Part shown: positions 47,501-59,500 of the stretch, in pieces
Layout of the letters: each line of letters begins with the position of its first letter
Numbering within the stretch: the first letter of the stretch is position 1
From: Blastomussa wellsi
Lineage: Eukaryota > Cnidaria > Anthozoa > Scleractinia > Plerogyridae
Assembly: GCA_947652115.1 (NCBI GenBank)
Contig: OX393566.1
Span: forward strand, 24,017,088-24,081,087
Direction of reading: 5' to 3'
DNA length: 64,000 bases
Made by a program: the position numbers and the translations under genes
Notes under the pieces: model-generated
Told to the model about the DNA's origin: nothing
Seen by the model: only the letters and a program-made list of their open reading frames with translations
Databases searched by the model: none

Positions 47501-50500
47501 CGTTATCTTTGAAGTTGTTGTGGGCTCTTGTGTAGATGTGGTTGTTGTTTGACCCGTTATCTTTGATGTTGTTTTGGATTCTTTTGTGGATGTCGTTTTC
47601 GTTGGACTTGTTATCTTTGATGTCGTTGTGGACTCTTCTGTGGATGTCGTTGTTGTTGGACCCGTTATCTTTAAAGTTGTTGTGGACTCTTGTGTGGATG
47701 TGGTTGTTGTTGGACCCGTTATCTTTGATGTTGTTGTGGACTCTTGTGTGGATGCCGAAGTCAGTGGAATAGTTATCTTTGATGTGGATGAAGTTAATGT
47801 CAGTTTTAGTTGAGCCGAGTTTGAGGATGTTGTTTCTTTGAAACCAGGTGGGAACGTGTTCACTGATGTTTTGGACTCTTGTTTAGATGTCTTTGTTGTT
47901 GGACGTGCTATTTTTGATGCAGTTGTCAACGCTTTTGTAGATATCGTTGTTGTTGAACTTGTCGCCTTTGATGTTTTTCTGAACTTTGGTGAGGATCTTG
48001 TGGCTGTTGGACCTGTTGTTTTTAATGTTGTTGTGGACACCTGTTTGGATTTCGTTGTTGTTGGACTTGTCTTCGACTCCGTTGTGGACTCTTTTGTGGA
48101 CGTCGTTGTTAGTGGACTAGTTGTCTTCGATGTTGATGTGGACGCTTGTGAGGATGTTGTTGTTATGGGACCTTTTATCTGTGATGTTGTTGTAGCCTCT
48201 TGCTTGGATGTCGTTGTTGTTAGACTTGTTATCTTTAATCCTTTTGTGGACGCTTGTGTGGATGCCGTTGTTGTTGGACTCGTTATCTTTGTTGATATCC
48301 ACTCTTTTGGGGATGTCGTTGTTATCGAACCTGTTGTCTTTGCTGCTGTTGACTCTTGTGTGGATGTCTTTTTTGTTGGACCTGTTATCTTTGATGTTGT
48401 TTTTGACTCTTGTGTGGATGTCGTTGTTGTTGGACCTGTTTTCTTTGATGCTGTTGTCGACTCTTGTGTGGATGTCACTGTCGTTGGATTTGTTATCTTT
48501 GTTGTTGCTGTGGACTCTTGTTTAGATTTTGTTGACGCCTGAGAGCACGTAAGCTGACATAGCAGTTGTGATTGGTCGAGGGTGTTAGGCTTTCTCTGGC
48601 ACATGCAAGTGGTACATGGTCCGTCCTGGATAGTCGTACCAACCTAAAGCAATATCACGAATAACAACGGAGGTTTTTAACCAGCTGTCGACTAGCTTCT
48701 CGTAATTGTTGTTCATTAATTAAGGAGATCTTTGCTGTCAGAAAAAAATGATGCTTACTTGTTGCAAATATAGACTAAACTTGTAAATAAACACTTTTGA
48801 GAGATTTACTTACGGAATGAACGGGTTTGGTTGCAGTTAATTTACGTTTTCCAATTTGGAGATCATCATATTACTGTATATGACATGTGCAAACTACGGC
48901 TAAAATGACGAAAGAGATTGTGATCTTTTTAGTTACATTGCAACTCAAGCAATTGAAAAGCATACCTAAAGATAATCGCAGTCTCCAGCAGTATCCTAAA
49001 TCTTTGCTAGGCCTTTGTTTCCATTACAGAATTATAATTTTACAACGAATATCTCGAGTTCTTTAGTGTAAGCATTTTGGGACGTTGCAAAACGGGCAAA
49101 TGCAGACGTCAAGGAGCCAATTGGCGTGAAGTCAAGTGACGTGTGCAGGGCATTCAACGCCAAAAAACGGTTTATATTCCAATCGAAATTGGTATAGGCA
49201 TTGCTTTGAGTGCCGTATTTCTTGAAACACGATTTAACGAAATTAAAAGAAACAAAGTAAAACCAACGAATTTTGAGAGTTATTAAGCATCCTATATTGT
49301 ACTTCTCCATTAATTCTTAATTACTAAATTTCGTTCAGCTTTTGGGTCACCTCGCAGCTCTTACAAGCTCTCACCTGTTTGGGGACGACCCTTCAGGTGA
49401 GACAAACGAACAAATAACACAAACAATGGACCCTAGCCCAAACAATAAGGTTGCAACACTATCCCTACCACTGAAATTTAGAGGTTATAAGAGCTGTGAG
49501 GCTACCGCAGCTTTTACCTGAATCGTTTGTCCTTTGTGGTTACACCGCTGCACACATGGCGGGGGCATGGGGACAACACACCGACTTGTGTGCATCAGTG
49601 TCCCATTGCTACAGGTGCAGTTTGAACATAGTCCATTGAATGGGCAGATGATGTTTCCAGCACAATTCAAAAAACAAGTGCATTCATCACGACACGCTGA
49701 AACATAAAGTCCGAAAAAATGAATGAAAACTAAAGGCGAAACAACTTTCACATATTTATTCAACAAATTGTCACGTTGCCTAGATATGATCCCGAAGCAA
49801 TTGTCATCCGTCATCTGTACTTGACAGATACCCTGTGATACCCTAAGTAAGTAACGATAATGCTGCTTAAGTCTCTTAAAGCGCCGCACAACGGCAACTT
49901 TTCTAGCTGTAAAAAGCGCTTCGTTGGCAATTTGTTGAATAGTGAAACAATTATCCTGCTCAAACTTGCGGAATTTCGCCTGATTTTAGCCAACTCGGCC
50001 AACGGCCTCGTCGGCTAGGTATCAGGCGATAATCCGCACGATTTTGTAGGATAATTGTTAAATATACTGAATTGTGCTTTACTGATGTAAAAGGACAACA
50101 TACTATCCATTGTTCATCATCAGTGAGCGTGCGTGATTCAGTTTCTACGAAGTAGTAATATCGCCGTCGGAAAGCATGTCCTCAATAACTTGTTGAAACA
50201 GTTCGCCGGTAACCAGTTGAATCCCTAGGTGAAATTTAAAGTTCTCATCACTAAGTTCGAAAGTGTTTATCTAAATCCGGTGACATTTTCCGTGAGATTT
50301 GTGCATCATTCTTTTGAGTTGCACACATGGTAGCCTGTACATTCCTCCATAAGTGAAATAACTTTATTTGAGCTCGAGTTTTGTGCGATAAATGCAATTC
50401 ATGTAGTTGATGATAAAGTGAACAAGGTCAGAGTCGGAACAAACAAAATAAATTCTAATGAAAAGCAACATGCACCTCTATGCTACGTTTTCACAAATGA

Positions 50501-53500
50501 CTGCGAAATTATCAAAGGCAGATTTCCCGCAATAATTTCTTACGATTGTTTCTTAAATTATGGAATCAAATAGGCTTGCACACGCACTGAGCCGTAAACC
50601 AGTCCATTTTAACTCTAGCAGTAACTGGATTTATTCTGGACGCACGCACGAGCTATGTACTGCCATCTTATTGGTTCATATACAATGAAACAGAGTGGGT
50701 CACGTAATAGCTTGCACATGCGCCGAGCCGTGAATCAGTCCCTTTAAAAGTGACAGTCTTGCCCAACCAGAGAATATAATGACTCAGACCACTTTCAAAC
50801 CTTCAACACAAAGGCGAGAGTCTAATACACTGAACATTAGGCCACTGCATGCGCTTGCCATTTCAAATATGAAATGGAATTGCTTACCCTTCGAAATATT
50901 TGTTGGAACGGTTGTACCACTTGTTGGTGATGATGTAACTACCCCGAGAGCCTCTGTTGTCTTTGATGAAGACAATTTTGTCGTGACCTTATTTGGCGGT
51001 GTTTGCGTTTCCGATGTGGGTGACATCATCGTGGTGCTCTCTGCAGGCGAAGATGACGTCATCTTCGTTCTCCCTTGAGTAGTCGTCGGTTTGGTTGTGT
51101 AAACTTTTGTGGTGGACTGGCTCTCAGTGGAGGTCATCTTGATTGTTTCATGTGTGGTTGACATGTTCGTGGAGGTTTTAGTGGTCATAACAGCATTTGT
51201 GACAGTATGTCCTGTAAAGCTGGGTGAAGTTGGACAATTATCTTCATCTTCGCCATCAAAACAATCCTGGTGGTCATCGCAAAGCGATCTACGAATTCAA
51301 TGAGAAATTAAGTACGTTTCAATCATTTTCAATAAGGATGTAAAAAAGTCAATAAAGAAATTGATAAGAAGTCCCTCTTTCAGGCGTAACCCAGGCAGGT
51401 GAAACATCGTTGAACTCGGGCCAAATCTGGCTTCCTCTTTCTTGTAAAGTATTTCTTTTTAAGTGATGGTAAGACCAGTAAATTACCAATAACAACAGCG
51501 TAATATTTATCGGACGCTAGCTTTCTAGAATCATTCAATTAGTAGAATGGATTTGTTAGCTTCGTGATGACAATCATATACAGACAAATAGCGCTTACGG
51601 AAAACATTTTGCCTTCACATATAATCTATCTCGATTCCCTTTGATCTAAGGTTGAATGCGCAATGAACCTAGGAGTACATGGTGCAAGTCTGAAGTGACA
51701 AACGTCTTCCCTCCCTAAGGGTGAGAGTTTCTGTCTGGGATTTTCGACGAAATGAAGGGAGATGTACAGAAATTTGTTGAATGGCAAGGCCTCCCATTCA
51801 CTAACGTTTCTGCATAGAACACAATCTTTCAATATTTGTTATGCAAACTGCCACGGCCTAAAATTGAAATTTTAAATGTCAGTGTCAGATGCCTGTAAAG
51901 ATAATAGACCAGGCTGCGGTTAAATACGTACTTGAAAGAAATGCACTTGCTGTTGTTGTTACAACGGAATCCCTTACAAGTTCCATTACACAACATCTCG
52001 TCTGAATCATCACCACAATCGTCATCTCCATCACACAGCAGGCTTTGACTAATGCACCTGCCATTATCACAGCTGCGAGAGAAAAAGAAATATAATAACG
52101 GGGCTAATATGTTCCCTCGATAAGCAATTAGCACAAGTCCTTATGGCGCCAATCATTCTGCCATTAAAGAGAAGTGCAATTTCTTTCATAGTTTGCTTCT
52201 TTTAGAGTGCAAATCTGACTTATTGGCCTAAAGCAATCTGAAGCTAGCCAACTTTAGCATGGTCAATGACTATCTTTTCCTTGAAGATCACACTTTTCCC
52301 CGAACGAATAGTTCGCTTCACGTTCGCTTCCACGGACAGGTGCATATGGCGGCTATATATTGTTTATTTATCTGCCTCGCTTGACCTTGGTGGATAATTA
52401 TCAGTCGAAAGAAACTTTCAGCCGTCACCAACCTGAAATCTACACACACAGTCGGTGTCGTCGGGAGTGTGGGGACAGAAACTCCTACTGTACAGCCGTA
52501 AAACTCCAGCCGCAGGCACACACCTATATGCCACTGTTCCGCGTGTACCCGGATATACTGCGCGATGAATGGTTGTGGCAACTTGTTAGTAGCAATGGTG
52601 GAGTGGTTCGTATTGGCATGAAACGTCTGCAGAAAATTAGAATTAAAGAAATGAATACATCTATTCCTTGTCGGTGGTTTTCTTCAGTGTGTACCTTAAA
52701 TTTCATTTTTACCCTTTGGAGGAACTTGCAAGCTCTTACAATTACGTCAGAAAGTGTTTGCTAGTAAACATAATTAAACACTCTTACTTTTTTTCTGTTT
52801 TTCGAAGACCGAATTTTATTCAGCTTCCGTGCAAAAGAGCATTCGCCCGCATTCCCAACATATATAGGTCACCTAAGCCTAATGGGAGAAATAGGCTGTC
52901 TTTTTTCATTGGCCGATTAAAGAACTCTTCCCAGCTGTCAATGGAAGTTGCTGTAATTATAAGCATTATTCACAATTACGTTAATAGGCAAACTATAATT
53001 CGCGTCAAATGCATGAAAAGGAAACAAAGGTGCACCTCGTTAGTCTTAGACCAGGTAACTCCATTCAAGCTGTAGGACAACCGAAACAGGGTCACCCATT
53101 TGTGAAGAACCGGATGTCCCTGTGTAGATACTGCGGTTACTTTACGTAGAGATCCGAGATAGACTTGCAAATATGGTGCCTTGTCTTGAGGCTCAGAGCA
53201 CCAAGCGCCACTACCCCGTCCTACTACGTGTGAATTGTTTAGCCTTCCCTCTCCTGGTCGATAATAAACGTCCACTGACGACGAAGCTGTGAAGAAGTTA
53301 TCTGGTGTTGATCGGTCCGACAAGCCTGAAGATACAAAACGAAAAGTCGCATTTTCTTTTCCAGCAAACGCTTTTAAAGCGTTGGCAGTTGTCCAACCAA
53401 CAATATTTATTACTGTACTTATAAAGTACACTGAGACACTTGGATAATTGTTCGATACAAAGCTACTTCAGAGTCGAGGGCCACGTTAGTCTAAAGTTAC

Positions 53501-56500
53501 TCCGAGTCGTTGCATTGCACGTACAGCTGCAAAGTTTGAATAATAAAGATTGAAGTGATCTAAGCATTTTGAGTTGAACAAGCAGCAAGCAACGAGTCTC
53601 GTCGAACTAAAGCCTGGCACATGAGTTGAACAATATTACAGTTTTTCGTAAAACTACGTCTACCTAACTCCTGACTTCCACTTTCACTTACCCAAAGGCT
53701 TAAAGCACGGTGATACATTAAATGTGCAGTTTTTCTCATCTTCACCGTCTTTACAGTCTTCCTGGCCGTCACATAACCAATGCTTCGTTATGCACCTGCC
53801 GTCCTTGCATTTATACTGAGGTGGCAGACATGCGGTAACATTCTTTTTCACGCAGATCTGACAGCATTCGCCAGGTGGTGTCAAAGCTATGAAATTGTCT
53901 GCTGGACAGTGCACAAGAGAAGGACAGCGTATAGCCCGGCAAATAACACTGTTATTCCAACACCAACATTTCTCACAGGTGTTGTTCCAAGTTGATCCCG
54001 GATCATAATACTTTCCATTAGAAAAGCAAATGCAGTCAGCTGGTCTAACACATCGAGTACCATTAAAAACTGTTCCATCCGGGCACTTACATCCGGGAAT
54101 ACAACTTCCTGCAGGTGGAAGCGTGCACGTGTTGTTCATGTAGTGACAAGTCTCATCACAACTTGATTTACACGGTGTGTACACTCCGTGTTGAGGACAC
54201 AACGTCGTTGTAGGAATAAGTGTTGTTGTTGTTCCTGGTGACGTAGTAGTTGTTGTCGTTAATTTTACCGATTTAGTGGTTGGCTTTGTTGCTGTTGCTG
54301 GTGGTGGTTTGGAAGTTATCTTTGCTCCTGTTGATTTACTAATCGTCGCTGTTGTACCTGGTTGCTTGGTAGTTGTTGCTATCGTTGTTAACTCTGCTGA
54401 TTCTGACGCTGTTGTTGGTGATTCTGTGGATGCTGTTGTGACTAGTGGCCTGGGTGTTTTTCCTGTTGTACTTAGTGATTTGGAAGTTGTTTGTATTACT
54501 GGCGGTTTGGAGGTTGCTGCTTTTGTTGTTGTTTGTTCTGATTTGAAAGTTGTTGCTGTTTTTGGCGGCTTGGAAGCTGATGCTGTTTCCGGTGATTTAC
54601 TTATTGACGTTGTTACTGGTGGTTTGGAGGTTGTTGTTTTTGTTGTTGTTTGTTCTGATTTGAAAGCTGTTGTTGTTGTTTTTGGCGGCTTGGAAGCTGA
54701 CGTTGTTGAAGTTGTTACTGGTGGTTTGGAGGTGGCTGTTGTTGTTGTTTTTACTTGTTCGGGTTTTGAAGCTGTTGTTGTTGTTTTTGGCGGCTGGGAA
54801 GCTGTTGCTGTTTCCGGTGATTTAGTTGTTGAAGCTGTTACTGGCGGTTTGGAGGTTGCTGTTGTTGTTGTTGTTGCTTGTTCTGATTTGAAAGCTGTTG
54901 CTGTTGTTTTTGGCGGCTGGGAAGCTGTTGCTGTTTCCGTTGATTTGGTTGTTGAAGTTGTCACTGGCGGTTTGGAGGTTGCTGTTTTTGTTGTTTGTTC
55001 TGATTTGAAAGCTGTTGTGGCTGTTTTTGGAGCCTGGGAAGCTGTTGCTGTTTCCAGTGATTTAGTTGTCGAAGTTGTAACTGGTGGTTTGGAGGTTGCT
55101 GTTGTTGTTTTTCCTTGTTCTGGTTTTGAAGCTGTTGTTGTTGTTTTTGAAGGCTGGGAAGCTGTTGCTGTTTCCGGTAATTTAGTTGTTGAAGTTGTTA
55201 CTGGTGGTTTGGAGGTTGCTGTTTTTGTTGTTGTTTGTTCTGATTTGAAAGCTGTTGTGGCTGTTTTTGGTGGCTGGGAAGCTGTTGCTGTTTCCGGTGA
55301 TTTAGTTGTTGAAGTTGTTACTGGCTGTTTGGAGGTTGCTGTTGTTGTTTTTCCTTGTTCTGGTTTTGAAGCCGTTGTTGTTGTTAATTTTGGAGGCTGG
55401 GAAGCTGTTGCTGTTTCCGGTGACTTAGTTGTTAAACTTGTTACTGGTGGATTAGACGCTTTTGTTGATCCTGGTGGTCTGAAAGGTACCGTTGTTTGTG
55501 GTGATTCAGGAGTTTTTGTTGCTGCTGTTGTTATTGGCGATGTGTTTGATGTTTTGGAAGCTGCTGTTGATGTCCCTGGTGGCTTAGACGTTGTTTGTGT
55601 TGTTGTTGTTGTTGTTGTTGTCATTGTTATTCCCGATGGCTTGGAAGTCGTCCCTCTTTCTGAAGATTTAGAAGTTTCTGTTGTTGTTCCGACCGATTTG
55701 GAATTTGTTGTCGTTATTCCTGATGATATACTAGTTGCTGTTGTTTTTGTTGTTGTTGTTGGTGGTGGTGATTTGGTAGTTCCCGTCGTTGTCTCTGGTG
55801 ATATTTGAGTGGTTGTTGCTCCTGGTAGGGTGGAAGTTGTGGCTGTGCCAGGTAATTTAGAAGATTTTATTGTTGTTTTCTCTGGTGGGGTGGAAGCTGT
55901 CGTTGTTTCTAGTGATTGAGAAGCTGTTGTTCTTGGTGATTTCGATGTTCCTGTTGTTGACTTGGGTGATTTTGAGGTGGTTGTTGTTCCTAGTGGTTTG
56001 GAAATTGCTGCCGTTTGTGGTGATTTGGAAGTTGTTATTTTACTGGTTGTTTTCGATAATTTAGGAAATGTTGTTCTTTCGGGTGATTTTGAAGTCAATG
56101 ATGTGCCAGGTGATTTACGAGTTGTTGCTGTTGTTGTCGTTGTTTCTGGTGACGTAAAAGATGTTGTCATTGTTGGCGGTTTGAAAGCTGGAGTCGTTCC
56201 TGTGGATCTAGAAGTTGCTGTTTCTTCTGATTTTACAGTAGTTTCTGGTGATTTAGACGTTGTTGTTGTTGTTGTTGTTGTTACTGGTGACTTTGAAGTC
56301 GTTGTTGTTAATTCTGGTAATTTGGTTGTGGTCTGTGTCGTTGTTGGTGGTGAAATTGCAGTTCCCACGCTTGCTTCTTGTGTTTGGGGCGTTACTGCAA
56401 CTGTTTCAGGCGTGAAGGTCGAGATTGTACCTAAAAGAAAAAAGAGTACGTGGATAAGTAAGAGAGTGTCTATAACGTTTTCGAAATTTCCTAAAAGGTG

Positions 56501-59500
56501 GCTTACCTGAAGTTGGGCATGTGGGACCGGTGCATGATAGGCACCCTGACTCACACTTACTGAAAAAGAATTAAACATAAAATGTGTTGTTTAGGTATAA
56601 TTAGTGGTACGAAACTCTCCTCCAATGCTGTTCATCAAGTCTACTAATTAAAACGGTCTATAAGCCTCTACTTGTATTGTCATGTAATGCTGTTTCTTTA
56701 TGGATTTTTAACGATGAGAGCTCAGAAGTAGTACAAATTTTAACTAATAACTGAGATCAGAGATCTACAAACTTTACTGATAGCTGAAAAATTACCAAAA
56801 ATTCAACTGATCACTGAGATTTCATCCAGACCCTCTGAAACGTACCTGGGTATTGTTCGACAAGCCCGTAATAGCCGCTTTAAAGAAGGCCTTACAAACT
56901 CCTTTTCAATATGACAAAACTCTCATTGGAAGTCACACACAAACGATATATGGGCTTTGAATTGAGTCCCGCTGAGAACAAAGAAGTCCTTTTGCCTCTC
57001 GAGGTGCCCAATTAGGAAACATCCTCGGGTTAATTACTGTTTTTCAATAAAAAATGTTTTAAAGTTAGTTTTCTATTTTCCGGTTCTTAATCCCCGCGCT
57101 GCTTGGCCGTTAAACATTGCATTTCAATTCACCTTTAAAAAAACTCCGACATATCTAATTATGACTAATTGATGATGTCATCCATAGGCGGTGGTGGTGG
57201 TGGTTGAACCAGTGGTAAATCGTCATTTGGAGCTACATTCTTAGATGTCTCTGCCGCTGGAGCTCCTCGACTGTAAATACTGAAAACCTTTCTTCGTGAT
57301 TTGATTGGTTAAGTGCCTTTATCCAACTTTAATTAATGCTAAGTCGAAAACTTTCGGGTTTGAATGCATGGAAAAATAACATGACCTTTACAAAACCCGA
57401 CCCAACAAGACTTCTTTAGCTGTGGCGCTCACCATCTTTGACAGTTCTTTACAATAATTGATCCCGGCTTGTAGTCGACTCCTGCCACGTGACAGGGGCA
57501 GTTTCCAGGAACAATGCATTTCCCATCATGCAGCACTGTGCCGTTTGGGCAGGAACATCCCTCAAATCGCATAGGGCAACTAGCTGGAGTGACGTCACAC
57601 AGGTTACCACAAGTTTTGGGGCAGGCTGTTTCGCAGGCGGTGTACTCAAAGCAATTACCTTCCTCACGCGGACACTGAATTGCTATATTTGGAAATGAAA
57701 AGAAAGAATTGCCAGGAGCCCAGTCCCCACGATTCCAAAAAGGATGGATAATGCTATCCAGCGGATAAATCACTTTCCAGTGGATAGCGTAATGGGCTTT
57801 GTTAACAGTTTGCCGCTAGAAAGTGATTTTCAGATGGATAGGGGTCGCCACCAACTGAGGTGTACTTCTTTCTTTCTCTTAATAGCCGAGAGGGAAAAAC
57901 CCTCTAGGGAGTTCAGAATAATGCTCTGGCAGAAAATGTTTCTGCACTTTTTTACTATTACACATTATAAAACCCCAATTTTTATTTTAAATCTATTCTT
58001 CTCTTGCCAGAAAATCCTAGCTACAAAAATGCATCTGTACCATCATTATTCATGTCTCAGTTACCAGAAATAGTAGGACCGTAAAGCCTTGAAAATCGGT
58101 GTGAGAAGATTTATTTTCTTGACATTCTTTATCCCGATCAGCATATGACCAGAACATACGTTTAATATTAATAAATTAATGCTACTTTACTCACGACAAA
58201 GTTCCTGTGTTCTCCACTTGATTGGTACTCCATGCTTACAGCACTCCTGACCATACGAAGCAATTGCTGTACACAGACACTCGCAATCACCACCGCTGTC
58301 ACACGCGCAAGCATCGCGGTAGCAAGCATCGTACCAGGGATCTGGGTCAACCTGATGACCGCGATACATAAAATTAAAATGCTTAGGACGGTAGTGTAGC
58401 AGTTCTAGTGGTAGCAGTTGCAATTGTTTTAGGGTCTAGGGGCATTGTTCGTGGTTTTTGTTTTATTGTTTTCACGAAGGGTCTCGAGCCGTTCATGTGA
58501 GACCTTGCGATAGCTGCTACATCGCCCGCTGAGGAACGAATCGTTGCCACACGAGAAAGATTTCTATTTACAACTCTTTGAATCTTTAGAGGGGGTAAGT
58601 TTCTAAAGAAACTGTGGCGCTGCGTCGTCGGTGGGAAGTATAACAATATAATTTGGTTTTATCAACTTGGTTGATAATGTGAATTGGTCACCGTAAAGAG
58701 ATTCGAGAATTTTTGCTGACTTCCAGTTGAACCGGCCAAGGAAAATATGGGAACTGTGAACGGCGTGGAGGTGTGAAACTGCCAATTGACCATTCACTCT
58801 CATGGAAATTTTACAAGTCTCAACCTGCGAGCGAAAGCCAAGTTGCTATAATTTGATTGGCGGATTGACAACAGAAGTTGTCAAAAAATGTCAAAGACAA
58901 AACAAAAACCTTTGTACATGGCAACGTAGAGCGGTTTTCACTTCAGTGCTGAAAGTAATACTACGGTTGCTTTATTATTGCATTACTTCGCTTATTGATT
59001 GGTTTAAAAATCTCGCGCCACTTTTTTTAACCATTAAGCAGGAGTAAAGCCAATCGCTACTCGCGCGCCGATATTTTCCCGCGCTTTAGGTCGGCTACGT
59101 GTAATCACTTCGGGTTTTAATTGGTTCATTGGATTGTCTGCGTTCTTTGTGATTGGCCACAGTGATTACTTTGGTTTTAGTTTACGACACTTAACTGAAA
59201 CTCGCCCTTGTGGGTTAACTGCTAGACAGCGTTCGGGAAAGAATCACTCGCAAGTCAGAAAAATCTTAGAGATTCCTATCCTTGTTACCTGAGGGTGAAT
59301 TAGAATTAACTCGAGCTCATGAAAAGATGCCACGTCGGTTTTTCAGTATCAGGGTCAACAGTTTAGCAGCTCTTGTGATGATTCTAACACACACTAGATG
59401 TGTCGACTTAGCTTCTTTTGTCGATTTTGTTCATTAAATGTATAAGCACTTACAACTTCGTGGCAGGGTTTAAACACATCTCTTCGAATGACACTGCACA

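Noticed and set aside
45996..48542. Very long plus-strand open frames (up to 421 codons) rich in Val/Asp
   Set aside because: They are the complement of the Thr/Ser-repeat mucin exon; ACN-rich sense codons give stop-free GTN-rich antisense. No start context, splice or domain evidence.
53692..56430. CRISPR-like regularly spaced repeats
   Set aside because: The repeats are in-frame coding minisatellites in a eukaryotic mucin, contiguous without spacers.
54276..56510. Plus-strand open frames of 510 and 182 codons
   Set aside because: Antisense shadows of mucin tract 1, with the same repeat periodicity.
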